The translations under genes were made by a program, and so were the position numbers. Below are positions 1 to 12,360 of a stretch of DNA of 64,000 nucleotides, one piece after another. The stretch's first letter is position 1. Each line of letters starts with the position of its first letter. The notes under the pieces were generated by a model, which saw only the letters and a list, made by a program, of their open reading frames with translations, was not told the origin of the DNA and searched no databases. The stretch is from Tubiluchus corallicola (Eukaryota > Priapulida > Priapulimorpha > Priapulimorphida > Tubiluchidae): the NCBI GenBank assembly GCA_030141605.1, contig JAQGDQ010002371.1:504547-568546 (forward strand), given 5' to 3'.

Positions 1-1036
1 TTTGCTTTATTTGCGGTTTTATTTTATCAGTCAGTTAACAAATGACCTATTGATGAAAATATATCACAACACAAATGCCGTTTTCAGATTTTTAAATTCA
101 ATAGCTAGCATAGGCTTTATCGTCTGACAATGACACATTTATCACTCTTCAGTCACAAAGCCAGTAAACTAACGTTATATTTTATACAGAATGTACTGTC
201 ACAAAAATATGTTTAGGCGTGTAATATGAATCGTGTAAATGCTTTGTATATATAGTTCTTAATTTGTCTTAAGTTCATTAAAGATTATGTAAATTAGCGA
301 AGCTGTTTTCTCGGTGGTATCAGTTGGATAGTCAACATTGGTTTTCTGTCAGAGTGCGCACTCTTTCCGTTTCGGTTGGGACAGGTGAACAGGTAGACAG
401 GGACAGGTAGTCACTCAAATGTGACTTAGGTAAGTCAAATGTAGATGCGGTACTTTGAATAAATCGGTAACTAACTCATTTAAGAAATTACAAAAAGATA
501 AACCAAATTAAAATTATATTTTATGGTCATGGTGCTATCGGCAGCAGCAATTTTTATTATATTTAATTAATTTGCAACTATTTGTATGGACGTTAATACA
601 TTTTTCAAATGTAAAGAAAATGTTTATCTGATAAGAAGCACCGCATTCTATTTCTTTGAGTTCAGTGGTTGCTGGAGTTTGAGAGCCAAACAAGACAAGC
701 CTGCTCCTGCCTTCCCAGGTCTTGTCTCCCAACTGTTTCGGCGTGAATGTGAGGGAGTGGTGAACCTTCAAGGGTAAATTCGTTTTCTTTGTGTTTTTAT
801 GTCTAGCCAGCTATTCGTTCTTTTTCGGTTATAAAATCACTCTTTCCAACAGTAACATTTAGTTTTACAAAATTAGTGGGTTTGTCAGGATTTTGGTCGG
901 GCCTTATACTCTTTCAAAGCTAGTAAATGTCTCCCAGTTGCATGTTTCCGGATGTCGACCTCGAACCGAGGCCTCTCGCTCACCGATAACTCTGGCTCGA
1001 ATCGTCCAGGGGTGATTACTACGGTGCACTAGATGC
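1..1036. other. AT-rich flank, no supported gene
   Basis: I see no convincing gene. A GC-richer patch at about 645-775 is open on both strands but has no recognisable domain and no clear splice pair. On the minus strand at about 950-1015 a GGTTCGAGGTC motif resembles a Pol III B box, so a decayed tRNA-derived SINE is possible but weak. The Gypsy similarity begins abruptly near 1037. Confidence 0.4.
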
Positions 1037-1254
1037 TGCATTGATTATAGAGCCCTAAATGCAATTACCATCAAAGACAGTTATCCTTTACCCTGTATAG
1101 ATGACTCGATAGATGCACTATCAGGCTCTGAATGGTTTTCCACCCTTGACTTGAAATCTGGGTATCACCAGGTCGAAATGCACCCTAACGACAAGGAGAA
1201 GACGGCTTTCATTACACATAGAGGCCTCTGGCAATTCAAGGCTATGCCTTTTTT

Positions 1255-2532
1255 ATGGAGCAGGTCCTGACTGGCCTTCATTGGCGTACCCTACTAATCT
1301 ACCTCGATGACGTGATAGTTTATGGCCACACCTTTGACGAACACTTGGAGCGTCTACAAGAGGTCTTCACTCGCTTCCAAGCAGCCGGACTGAAACTTAA
1401 CGCTGAGAAATGTCTACTTACACAAAAGCAGGTAACTTACCTTGGACACATTGTCAGTTCCCAAGGAGTACACACCGATCCTGCAAAAACTGATGCAGTA
1501 GCGAAATGGCCTATACCAACAAACTTGACTGAGCTACGTAGTTTTCTTGGCCTTTGTACATACTACAGGCGCTTCATCAAAGACTTTGCAAAAATAGCAG
1601 CTCCACTGCACGAACTAACTCGTAAACATCAACCTTTCTTGTGGCAACAAGACCAGCTGCAGTCTTTTGAGAGACTTAAAGCCTTGCTTACTTCCTCCCC
1701 TGTACTAGCGCATCCTCATTTCGATAGAGATTTCATACTTGACACCGATGCTAGTAATGTCGCCATCGGTGCTGTACTCTCTCAAGTTCAAAATGGACAC
1801 GAACGTGTAATTGCCTATTACAGTCAAACACTTAACCCCGCAGAACGCAATTACTGTGCCACTAGACGTGAACTCCTGGCCGTGATAAAAGCGGTGACCA
1901 ACTTCCATCACTATCTTTACGGAAAACTCTTTTCTATACGTACCGACCATGCGGCACTTCGCTGGCTTCGCACGCTTAAGCGCCCGGAAGGCCAATTAGC
2001 TCGATGGCTTGCGAAATTGGACCAATATCAGTACAAGATAGAGCATAGGCCCGGTAAAAGTCACGCGAATGCAGACGCGCTGTCTAGACGGCCATGCGAA
2101 CACGAATGCTCTCATTGCAACAAACGTGAAATAAAATTTGAAACGCTAAGAACAGCTAACAATTCAAAAGCTGAAAATAGCAAAAATGCCTTACAGCCAG
2201 CCTGGAGAAGTAAAATTGACAGTGAAATTATTCAGGCATCAAAATGTGTGAAACCAGAAATCACTGAATCGGCAAAATTTGTCAAAGTCGGTACAACTTT
2301 GCGTGATACTGAATTAGATTTTAAAGAAGGTCAATTAAATGATAAAGATCTAGCACCCGTCATAGCGTTTCTTGAAACGTCAAGCGAAAAACCAACATGG
2401 GAACAGCGATCACCCCTTAGTAGAAACGCTAAAGCGGTTTTAGCGCATTGGGACACACTGCGTTTAAGAGATGGCATTTTGCAGCGGAAATGGGAAAGCC
2501 CTGAAGGGAGTCTTCTCGCTGGCAATGGTTAG
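1255..2532 (+). pseudogene. Gypsy pol segment: RT palm/thumb and RNase H
   Basis: An open segment of 425 codons. The RT catalytic YLDD motif is at residues 16-19, followed by the YLGHIV block and the FLGL-YYRRFI block of the thumb/connection. RNase H follows, with DTDASN near residue 163 and the closing HRPG...NADALSRR motif near 268-282. Both catalytic blocks look intact here, but the segment lacks the first half of the RT and ends at TAG 2530-2532 only because of an upstream frameshift; the homology continues in another frame from about 2517. Confidence 0.92.
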
Positions 2533-4607
2533 TCCCTCGCGCTTTTCGCGAAAAAGTTTTAACGGAAATGCATTCATCTCCAACTGCAGGCCATTTTGGA
2601 CAAAACAAAACTCTCGATTTACTGCGGCAGCGCTTGTTTTGGCCGGGAATGCGGCAAGATGTTGAAATATGGACGCGAACTTGCGAAATTTGTTGCAAGA
2701 AAAAGGGGCCGCAGCGAAAACCTCGTGCACCTTTACAACTATACCGTGTGGGCGCGCCTATGGAACGAATCGCCATTGACGTGGCAGGTCCTTTTCCGTT
2801 GTCTAATTCTAACAACAAATACATATTAGTTGCAATGGATTATTTCACAAAATGGCCGTAATGCTATCCCTTACCGAACCAAGAAGCCGAGACTATAGCT
2901 GCAGTATTGGTAAACGATTTCTTTTGCCGATTTGGGTTACCAAACGAAATTCATTCAGACCAAGGCCGAAATTTTGAAAGTAAGGTCTTTCAGCAATGCT
3001 GTAATCTTATGGGTATTGAGAAAACTCGAACGACTGCGCTTAACCCAAAAAGCGATGGAATGTGCGAGCGCTTTATAAGGACCATTTCCCGACAGCTTGC
3101 GCAATTCAGTAGTGCCCACCAGCGTGATTGGGATGAAAAGATCCCTTTGTTTTTGCTTTCATACAGATCGGCTGTACATGACTCAACTGGATTCACCCCT
3201 GCTCAAGCCATGTTTGGTTGAGAATTAAGGCTGCCTCTTGATCTATTAACAGGACGCCCACCTTCAAACATTGATTCAAGTACTGTCGTTCAGTATGTTA
3301 AAAATCTTGAGAATCGTCTACATGACGTTCACCATTTCATCAGAGAAAACCTTCGCATTTCCCATGAAACAATGCGTAGACGCTATAATGTCCGTTCTCG
3401 TTATGTTCAATTTTCTGTTGGGGAAAAAGTTTGGTTTTTTAACCCTCAGCGTAAAATCGGTCGCAGTCCAAAGCTTCAGTCTGATTGGCTGGGACCTTAT
3501 GAAATCATAACACGTCTCTCAGATGTTGTCTATCGTATACGTTTGCCGGGACCAAGAGAAAGATGCAAAATTGTTCATGCAGATCGTCTGTGGCGTTATA
3601 CGCCAGCCACTGGATTTTCCTGGACACCTGGTGAAACGCCTTCACTCAATGAATTATCTGACAGCCAAGCTACAGTAACTTATAGCCTTGATCCCGAAGT
3701 TAGTGCCGATAAATCCAATGCCGATCCATCGGGTATCGATAAATCTAAATCTGAACAGAACATTGAACTCGAGCCACAACTGACAGCACTTGATCGTTCT
3801 GTATCTCTCGATTCTTTCGGATTGCCGCCACCTCCATACTCACCATGCAGAATAGCTGATTATAATGATGAGCACAATGAAAATGCATCGAGTTTTCCAG
3901 CCCAAATTCCAGAACTACTTAATTCCTCCATGCCAGCCTTAACTCCTATTCGTGATCAACTTTCCCTTCCCCATGACAATTCATCCAACGGTGATGTACG
4001 GCTTTCATTGCCCACCTTATCTCCGCCTATACCAAAACCTCGAACATCCACTCCCAAAAGAGTTGATTTTCCCGGCTCAACTACTCTTAGTTTACTTGGC
4101 ACAGCCGACTCTGCTGAATTTATTCCCGACGAATCAACTCGACAACTCATTAACGAATGGCTTCCTGGTAGCTCCAGTTCAGCAATTGCTGAGGACTCCT
4201 CTGAAAAGGCCGGCGATAGTGTACGCACGCCTCTTTCGGGCGAGCAGTCTACCTAGGTGAACCATTCTAGGAGCAATGTTGAGTGTAATCTTGAAATAAA
4301 CAATAGAAAAACTGTTGATAGACAACCCAAATCGTTTCAATCCAATCATAATGTAACCTCACAACCTACGTTACCGGATCCTATTCTCTCTCCAACTTCT
4401 ATTAATCCTGTTCTCGTATCAAGCGAGACCCATTCTAGCACACCACTAACCTTTTTGGAAGCCAATGCAGCCGATGACGTCCAGTTGCCGTCCAGTCCTC
4501 CCCGACCTTACCCCCGCAGGTCAAGACAACCTACAACCCACTATGGAAACTTCGCCTATGAAGACCCTACTGCACATCGAATACGCAATCCGAGACTTGA
4601 GAAATGA
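2517..4607 (+). pseudogene. Gypsy pol segment: integrase and C-terminal tail
   Basis: One reading frame interrupted by three stops. It begins with the integrase HHCC zinc finger (HSSPTAGH, then CEIC) and continues through the catalytic core: Asp in IDVAGP, Asp in HSDQGRNF, Glu in GMCERF. A GPY/F module (DWLGPYEII) lies near 3480-3515. After it comes a low-complexity Pro/Ser tail that ends in an RRSRQP...YG motif typical of Gypsy pol C-termini. All three catalytic acidic residues are present, so the decay is by nonsense and frameshift rather than loss of the active site. Confidence 0.92.
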
Positions 4608-6386
4608 AATGCTAGGAGAGTTCTGTCATCTTAACCCTCACTTTACAAGCAAGAAAATGCTCGAGTTTAGATGCACTCATAGAATTACTTACGCGAAACA
4701 TTTTCGTAATTCCAGCAACTATTCTATGTGACACATCCACATTAGCACTTAAGAATGGAGTTGTAACTACTTACACATGTCAAATTCGAAAATACGTGAC
4801 TAGATGCTTGTTTAACTCGAAGTATATAATTTACTTAATAAGCATGTTTCAAAATGTAAAAAAAAATATTTTTTTGCAGCTGAGGAACCAAGAATTGAAC
4901 ATATTTCCTTGGCTGTATATTGATTACCTCATGTCAATGATGTCATTATTATTGTTGTCGTATTTTGTGAAAAAATGGAATTTTCACTCTTCTTTAAGGA
5001 GAGGAGGAGAGGCGAATATATTAGTTTTTGTTCTATATTCTTAAGTGGCCGTATTGGAAATCAACTGTGTATTCTTTAATTAAATTTTGAGTTTTTTTCT
5101 TGAATGGAATTTAAAAAAAAGGATAATTGTTCTGTAAATAGTTATTGCAAATTGTCATTTGTTCTAACATTAATCTCGAGAGATAAATGGCAGAACAAAT
5201 ATTTCATTTTTGCTAAACAATTACCGTTTGTTTAGACTGTTTCAGCTATGATGTACGAGTAGATAGTCGTGATCGAAATTCTCAATTTCGTTGTTTTAAG
5301 TCAACCGATTCCAGTTGATGCCTAGTTCTAATTAGTCTTTTTCGATAATTGACGTTTTGTTGTTGTTGCTTTCGTTCTTCGAGGTCCTATTTCTAGCTTC
5401 GCGACAAAGCCTTGCCCGTTGGCTACCATGTGAACAGAGCGACTTTGACCACTGACCAGCCCTCGGTTGCGTAAGTTAATCGAACACGGTAAGGTGTTAA
5501 ATTTTTTTTAGAAGTTAAGTTGTCAGCATTGTTGTTGCTTATTAAAGATGTTGATTTATTTAAAGATAAAGTGGCATATAACTTTTTGTTTTTGGTTTCC
5601 CGCTATGAATATAGTTGGTGTAAGCAGATTTACTACCTTTTTTCTGTTGTACAGCACAGCTATTTTGGAAATTTATGGAGAATCGACGTTTTTCGCCATA
5701 GGAGCCAATACTTAAGCTCAATAAATCTTATGCTGGGTCTGCAGTGGAAATTCACTTGAACTAACTGTATGCTTGACATGCGTACTAGCGTTCATCTTTT
5801 CCAGGCAAGCTCTACCAACCCAGGTGTTACACCCGTGGTATCGGATGCGTTGTTGCTTGACTAAGGGCTAGTCCACACCACACACCTTACTTGCATTTGC
5901 TTATTGAGACATAGTTGGTACTGGTGAATCGTTAAGAATCGCAGATCGTGCGGATTATTTACACTACGTTACGTTTATTTACGGATAGCGGATATCTGAT
6001 TACATTTATTTCGTTCATTTTTGCATTTTTACGTAGACATACTTAGGCATATTTAGTTGGAAGTTTTTTTAAGTCGACTCGCCGTTATATAAAAATTGTT
6101 GTTACTAGAAATGTAATGTTTAACTTTAATTTATTCATACAAGAAATCTGACATTGACTTCATCTTCTAGTTTGTAATTCGGTAGGCGTTATGCACTAGC
6201 TCATGTTGTTTTGTAGAATTGCCAGTCTTTGCAAAATATTTCTGTGATTCTATTTGATTAATGGAAGGAAAAACTTTTTGTATTGCCGATTAGCAGTGCT
6301 CGAACTTGCTTTCTGGTCTGTGTAGGTAGCTGTTCTTCTCCCTCCCGATGGAAGACTAGATCTTCAAAGAAGGGACTTCTTTGTCT
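4608..6386. other. 3' region of the Gypsy element, no gene
   Basis: No open frame with recognisable content. A purine tract at 4996-5012 could be a polypurine tract of this element, but no TG-starting LTR follows it directly. The stretch may be a 3' untranslated or eroded env-like region, or unrelated flank. Confidence 0.4.
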
Positions 6387-6753
6387 GGAGGAAGGGGGAC
6401 AGTGTACTGCAGGGCTGTGATGAGGTAGTGTAATACTGGCAGGAGAATACAGCAGACTTCTCAGGTGTGCGTGTGAACTAGCACACGTCCGGCTTTAACT
6501 AGCACATAGACGCTTATTCTGACCTTGTGTTAGTGGGAGCCACTAGTCACGTGCACACCTGAGCTTATAAAAATGGTAGGTCTGCTGTAGATCCTTGTCA
6601 GTGGTCAGTGGGCGTCTCATCTCATCTCAGCTCTGTTCGCACTTCATCAGGCTTTCTGTTGCTCCATTCGGAAAGCTATCTGGAACAGTTATTTTGTTTG
6701 GGTAATAAATTGTCATTTTTATTTTATTCATTTTGGTTTTTGTCTTTGAGTCA
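6387..6753 (+). mobile_element. LTR-like block with polypurine tract
   Basis: A purine run at 6387-6399 is followed almost at once by a TG start (6403). The block then shows a TATA box (TATAAAA, 6566-6572), an AATAAA signal at 6704-6709 followed by a T-rich stretch, and a possible CA end at 6752-6753. That order (PPT, U3 with TATA, R with poly(A) signal, short U5) is the layout of a retroelement LTR of about 351 bp. It could be the 3' LTR of the upstream Gypsy element or a separate solo LTR; no second copy is in the window, so ends are uncertain and no target-site duplication is evident. Confidence 0.45.
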
Positions 6754-7537
6754 TGCCGCACGGTGTAGGCCGCGGTGCCATCCGTTCTGCTTCCACTAAA
6801 AGTGGAGAGCAGTCCAGTATTATCAGTTTATAACACATAGATTTTGCGCGATGAGCATCTGCATGAGCACATCTTGCATCAGTGGACATCTTCTCGACCA
6901 CATCCACCCAATTTTTTGAAAAAGTGCATAAAAACAGAAATCGGCTCGCATCTTGAAATCTTTGCACAGAGTTCAAATGCTTTTTGAAAAGAGATGCATT
7001 CAAATTGCTGCGTTCTAAATGTATATGCATATTTCTATATGCATCATATCTATTAGTAATTGTTACCACCAGAATTACTGAGTTTCCCATTGCCGTTAAT
7101 AATTCGAAACCACGCGGAATTTTCGCTTATTGACTAGATAATAATAATAGTAATAGAAATAATAACAAAACAACGACGACGATGACAACAGCAACGACAA
7201 CAGCAGCAACAGTACTACAACAGTATCTTCCCAGTTATGCGCAAAATATTTTAAGGGCGTCCTTCCGACTTGTAGTTGCTAGTGTTATGTTAAGTAGGTT
7301 ATGGTTATTCTGCCAATATATCCATGACCCATGCTTAAGCTAAGTTCTTTTAATTTCAGTAAAAACAAATTAAGCACAAAATAAAGTTGGCCAACTGATC
7401 AACTATCATAAGCTATATAATAATAAGCTATTCATCCGGCAAATGAAGAAGTAGATTCCCCTGTAATGTTGTAATAATAAATTTGTGCAAATAGTAAATG
7501 CAGATTACACAGGCTATAATGTTGATCACACACTTAC
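6754..7537. other. Intergenic, trinucleotide-rich
   Basis: A minus-strand open frame at 6728-7090 has no recognisable domain and overlaps the LTR-like block, so I do not call it. Positions 7137-7216 hold degenerate AAT/AAC/ACG triplets. Confidence 0.5.
7137..7216. repeat. Degenerate trinucleotide repeat (AAT/AAC/GAC)
   Basis: Imperfect tandem triplets, AAT-rich on the left and CAA/CGA-rich on the right. Confidence 0.8.
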
Positions 7538-7652
7538 CTCTTAGTCTTATTGGAACATGCCTCCGCCTATAACCTTTTCTATTGTACACACCACGACTTT
7601 CACCTGGCTGAGCCATAAAAGTAATACAAATGAATAGTCCAATGATGGAACG
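7538..7652 (-). CDS. Candidate internal exon with signal-peptide-like segment
   Basis: On the minus strand a T-rich tract ending in TAG precedes the exon and GTAAGT follows it. The 115-nt interval is open in the frame that reads RSIIGLFICITF, MAQPGESRG and then a very basic stretch rich in Arg, Tyr and Gly. It would enter in phase 0 and leave in phase 1. A hydrophobic run followed by small/polar residues and a basic segment suggests the end of a signal peptide and the start of a small secreted basic peptide. An ATG lies at the end of the hydrophobic run, but a start in an upstream exon is more likely. I could not find partner exons, so this may be one exon of an unseen gene or a chance open interval with good splice sites. 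Confidence 0.35.
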
Positions 7653-9958
7653 CTAAAAACAAACAAGTAAAATAGCTTTTACTATAAGAAATGCACATTT
7701 TAAACTTGTTGAAGAGTTAAAAACGGTTTTATTAAATAAAACTTGCCGATTAGTGAGTAAATGTTCCAACATCCTCATTACTTTATCTAACTGTTTCAAA
7801 CGTTTTTCATTGTTTTCAAATTCAAGTACATTAAACTATATTAAGTACTTAACATTTACCCATTTGTTATTTGATATAGAAGCCATATTTGCCGAAAAGA
7901 ATTTTTCTGTAGTAACTAAAACAGTGTTTACGCAGAAAACGCAGAAAACCTTCTGTTAGCAATTGCGCCAGAAAGTGCCATCGTGCTCTGTAAATTACTG
8001 TTACACGTCGCGCTAGAACCGGTCAAGCACAAAACTTGAAAAGTGATATCAAAATAGGTACTGACATATAATTAAAATCAGAAAATCGTATTGTCGTGCA
8101 TGTAAGAAGTTTGCATCGAGCAAAGGACATGTTTATAAAGTTACTGACCCCGTACCATGTACGATTAATTTGTTCCGTGAGAACGCATTTATAACTCATT
8201 AATATTTTACACTTGTCAATGTTTCCTGAATCGTTGATAATTTTAGTGCAATGGTGTCAAATTATATCTTATACAAAGGAATTTCATATCATCATGAGAA
8301 AATAATGTAGGCTAATGTAATGTAAATTAATGTAATGTAATGTAAAATAATGTAAATTTAGTGTGACCGAAAATAATGTAGCCTAAACTTCGCGTGACCA
8401 TTTGAACTATTAACTAGTTTTTAATGGTTGTCTTAGATTACGTGCTTGCAGCAGTAACACAGTTTTTAATGTTAATTTAAATTAAAGTGCTTAGCTAAGA
8501 CATCTTCAACTATAATCGTAATGCAACACTAATTAATACTAGAAGTTAATATGCAGTTCTAATAAAAAATAGCACGTTTTTCACCATCAAGTACTGCAAC
8601 AATCTAGCATTATAGCCTTAAGCTGGATAGCTTTACCTGCAGGTAACATAAAATTTGCAGCTTAATGTGTTAGATCGGTAAGTATGGAATTTCTTTCATC
8701 GGCAAAACAAACATTTAATTCTAGTAATATGCAGTCTTTAAATCGTTACTTTTTTGCATAGATCAGCAAAACACTAAATGTTCCTCATTGATGACATACA
8801 TTTTTAAACGTTCTTGCTTCAAAACAACGGCGATACTTGAATAGGTGTCAACGTAGGAAGCAATCTACTTAATTAAAAACAATCAACATAATTTACGGGA
8901 AATCACAACTAGCGCTTTTAAACAACTTGCCCTTTTTTGCCCCAAAAATGACCAAATTAATTTATAATTTTAACACATTTAATTTAACAGATCATTTCCG
9001 TAAGTACGAAATCCACAGTACCGAAAAAACACTCGCACAAAGCACCGTCGCAAATCTAGCACAGCACACAAATTTTCAAGAATGTGGTACACAAATATAA
9101 AAGAAACCGTTTACCTTGGGATAAACAAATAAACACTGGAATATAACAGTTTTGGGGTGTTTTCGGGAGAACAAAATTTGCAGCAAAGCTCTTAATGGTG
9201 ACAAACAGAAAACATAAGCTTCGACCTTATAATTTTTCTTTGGTCAAATATTGTAACGTTGACGTCGGCCAAGAAGTTCAAGGTTCAAGTCGGCAATGAT
9301 GCGAGCTTCAGTTTGTTACAAACAATACCAAAAACGTGAAAACTAAACAGGAATTTGAAGGAATAACGTGCATAAATTTTCTCTTACCGCCTCTATTGCT
9401 GGCTGTTTTACGGAACCGGTGCTTCGATGGAAAACGCACTGCCCACGCTCTTAATGAATTAACCGGAACAATTACGTGCCTGCAAATGTAGGTAAAATGG
9501 CACAGTAAAAATTGCATAGGAAAAAACAGCACAAATGAAAACGCAGGAAAAAAAGTTGTATATATGTTATTTTGATGCATATAATTTGTATGACAAGACT
9601 AGAATGCGCTCAGCAGGAAACAGACCTCCGCCAAGGTCGAAAAACCCGTTCGTTCTTTCAATAGAAAAAACTAAAAACAAAGTTTTATAATAACATGCTA
9701 TAATATACCTATATAAGTATTATATAGACTAGCAAAGGACCCAAAATATTTTGTTTATTAAACAGAATTATAATGAATAATGCACAAACGTTTCACATGG
9801 TGTTTGTCTACATTTCTTTAACCATTTTGCTTTGGTAATAGACTGATAAACGTAACTAGCTCGTAGTTGTTTGCCCTGGTAGAGATAATAAAACAAGAAT
9901 TCCCCTCTCTTGTAGCTAAGTCCTCATCTTCCCAAAAAGCTATAGCACTCCGTCTGAA
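7653..9958. other. Intergenic, no supported gene
   Basis: AT-rich sequence. A degenerate TAATG repeat lies at 8301-8358. A minus-strand interval near 9400-9482 has splice-like borders, but its frames do not join the exon at 7538-7652. Confidence 0.5.
8301..8358. repeat. Degenerate TAATG tandem repeat
   Basis: Repeated TAATG/TAAAT pentamers, imperfect. Confidence 0.7.
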
Positions 9959-11368
9959 ACCTCCACGTAATTGCGTCACCAGTGTTGTCTGTGCGTAGTA
10001 TTCGAGACCTCTACGAATTGCTTCACCAATGTTTTCTGTGCGTAGTATTCGAGACCTCTACGAATTGCTTCACCAGTGTTTTCTGTGCGTAGTATTCGAG
10101 ACCTCTACGAATTGCTTCACCAATGTTTTCTGTGCGTAGTATTCGAGACCTCTACGAATTGCTTCACCAGTGTTTTCTGTGCGTAGTATTCGAGACCTCT
10201 ACGAATTGCTTCACCAGTGTTTTCTGTGCGTAGTATTCGAGACCTCTACGAATTGCTTCACCAATGTTTTCTGTGCGTAGTATTCGAGACCTCTACGAAT
10301 TGCTTCACCAGTGTTTTCTGTGCGTAGTATTCGAGACCTCTACGAATTGCTTCACCAATGTTTTCTGTGCGTAGTATTCGAGACCTCTACGAATTGCGTC
10401 ACCAGTGTTTTCTGTGCGTAGTATTCGAGACCTCTACGAATTGCTTCACCAATGTTTTCTGTACGTAGTATTCGAGACCTCTACGAAATGCGTCACCAGT
10501 GTTTTCTGTACGTAGTATTCGAGACCTCTACGAATTGCTTCACCAATGTTTTCTGTGCGTAGTATTCGAGACCTCTACGAATTGCTTCACCAATGTTTTC
10601 TGTGCGTAGTATTCGAGACCTCTACGAATTGCTTCACCAGTGTTTTCTGTGCGTAGTATTCGAGACCTCTACGAATTGCTTCACCAATGCTTTCTGTGCG
10701 TAGTATTCGAGACCTCTACGAATTGCGTCACCAGTGTTTTCTGTGCGTAGTATTCGAGACCTCTACGAATTGCTTCACCAATGTTTTCTGTACGTAGTAT
10801 TCGAGACCTCTACGAATTGCTTCACCAGTGTTTTCTGTACGTAGTATTCGAGACCTCTACGAATTGCTTCACCAATGTTTTCTGTGCGTAGTATTCGAGA
10901 CCTCTACGAATTGCGTCACCAGTGTTTTCTGTGCGTAGTATTCGAGGCCTCTACGAATTGCGTCACCAGTGTTTTCTGTACGTAGTATTCGAGACCTCTA
11001 CGAATTGCTTCACCAATGTTTTCTGTGCGTAGTATTCGAGACCTCTACGAATTGCTTCACCAGTGTTTTCTGTGCGTAGTATTCGAGACCTCTACGAATT
11101 GCTTCACCAATGTTTTCTGTGCGTAGTATTCGAGACCTCTACGAATTGCTTCACCAATGTTTTCTGTGCGTAGTATTCGAGACCTCTACGAATTGCGTCA
11201 CCAGTGTTTTCTGTACGTAGTATTCGAGACCTCTACGAATTGCTTCACCAATGTTTTCTGTACGTAGTATTCGAGACCTCTACGAATTGCTTCACCAGTG
11301 TTTTCTGTGCGTAGTATTCGAGACCTCTACGAATTGCTTCACCAATGTTTTCTGTGCGTAGTGTTCGG
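9959..11368. repeat. Minisatellite, 30 copies of a 47-bp unit in two alternating variants
   Basis: Units start at 9959 (48 bp, most diverged) and then every 47 bp from 10007 to 11323, the last one ending near 11368. Copies are nearly identical. Two variants, CACCAGTG (A) and CACCAATG (B), alternate at 25 of 29 junctions, giving a 94-bp higher-order repeat. A GCGTC variant occurs only in A units. Each junction holds an inverted pair CGTAG/CTACG with a 12-nt spacer (first at 9994-9998 and 10011-10015). The unit length is not a multiple of three and frames contain stops, so it is not coding. Confidence 0.97.
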
Positions 11369-12360
11369 TCAGGTTTTGTGAAAACAAAGAACGTGCGAAA
11401 AAACATATACTTTTCTTGGCAGTACTGCTCCATCCCCAATCCAGGAATCTGGTAAAAATTGTGTCTTTCTTGTCTCCTACTCTCATAGAAATCTATTAGG
11501 TGGGCCTTTGGGTAATAGACTTGCAGCTATAGACAGGCAAAAAACAAACAGCATGAAGCATAACTTCCTTGGTAGAGGTCAAAATAACGAAAATAATTAT
11601 CCCGAACAATAACTCTAATTCAGAGCTCATGTTGTGTAAGTCGTTTGTCCCTCTTTTCCTATTTTTCCATTTGCACACTTTTTCCTTTTTTTCCTATGCC
11701 ATTTTGACTTACGTCATTTTACCGGGCAGCAGTGCTTCCACGCCGGGATACTGATTCGTAAGAGGTGTCTATTTATAATATCACCCTGTGATCACCATCG
11801 TGATCCTGCATGAAGCGCGTATGAGAAAAAATTAAATTTTATTGAAAAATTAATTACGCTTCAAGTAATTTTATAGAAAGTGCGAAAAAAGATTTACGAA
11901 AGCGGTTAACGCTTATGTTCATCGTAAAGACAAATTTCGTGTTTTATACTAAGATATGTAAGAATTATATGGAGTTTACGATGAAATTTTCATGTTGCAT
12001 AATGCTTATTACTGGACGCAAAGTGTTCGCTACATAAAAAAGCTAAGTGTGCATAACATCTATACTGAGGAAATAATGTCAAACTGCGGAAATTCGACTA
12101 CATAAAACTAAAGTTAAAGTTTGTTAAATGAAACGTATAAAATGGAGTAACGCATAGGCCTGCTATTCTGTGTTAACAAAAATAATTGAAATTCAGTAGC
12201 GAGTAACGTTACAAGAAAATTTACGACAACATTTTGTGAAATTTCTGAACAATTGCTCAATTACAATTACATGAACAGAGACGTACGTTAAGAGACTGGT
12301 AATAAATAAAAAATTAAAGGCCTTGAGGTCTGGCCACGTCAAAGCCGGGTTCAGCAACAA
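11369..12360. other. Intergenic, no supported gene
   Basis: AT-rich sequence right of the minisatellite. Short open frames here have no recognisable content. Confidence 0.5.

Larger units (their letters stand above)
1037..4607 (+). pseudogene. pol: Truncated, broken Ty3/Gypsy retrotransposon pol polyprotein
   Basis: This is the 3' part of a Ty3/Gypsy pol reading frame: reverse transcriptase, RNase H, integrase and a proline/serine-rich C-terminal tail. gag, protease and the N-terminal part of the RT are absent. The visible RT starts at about 1037 (an IDYRALN-like motif) and breaks just before 1255, where the segment between the FKAMPF-like and MEQVL-like blocks is missing and the frame changes. 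A second frameshift lies near 2505-2516. Nonsense codons in the integrase frame are TAA 2859-2861, TGA 3219-3221 and TAG 4254-4256. The TGA sits where the family usually has Arg, as expected of CGA-to-TGA decay. Order of domains and motifs is diagnostic; the element cannot make its own proteins. The family-level call is firm, the clade is not. Confidence 0.93.

Noticed and set aside
535-777. Overlapping open frames on both strands in a GC-richer patch
   Set aside because: No recognisable domain, no convincing acceptor/donor pair, and both strands are open to the same extent.
317-5850. TGGTATC motifs at about 317 and 5835 as primer-binding sites of paired LTRs
   Set aside because: The sequences before the two motifs do not resemble each other, so there is no LTR pair.
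6728-7090. 120-codon minus-strand frame
   Set aside because: No recognisable motif, and its C-terminal part overlaps the LTR-like block in antisense.
9400-9482. Minus-strand interval with splice-like borders, as upstream exon of the 7538-7652 candidate
   Set aside because: The frame needed to join the two has a stop and no ATG between the stop and the border.
9959-11368. CRISPR array
   Set aside because: Units are contiguous and near-identical with no unique spacers, and the genome is eukaryotic.
11245-11486. Minus-strand frames overlapping the minisatellite
   Set aside because: They end within the repeat units; the 47-bp period changes frame each unit, so no protein is maintained.
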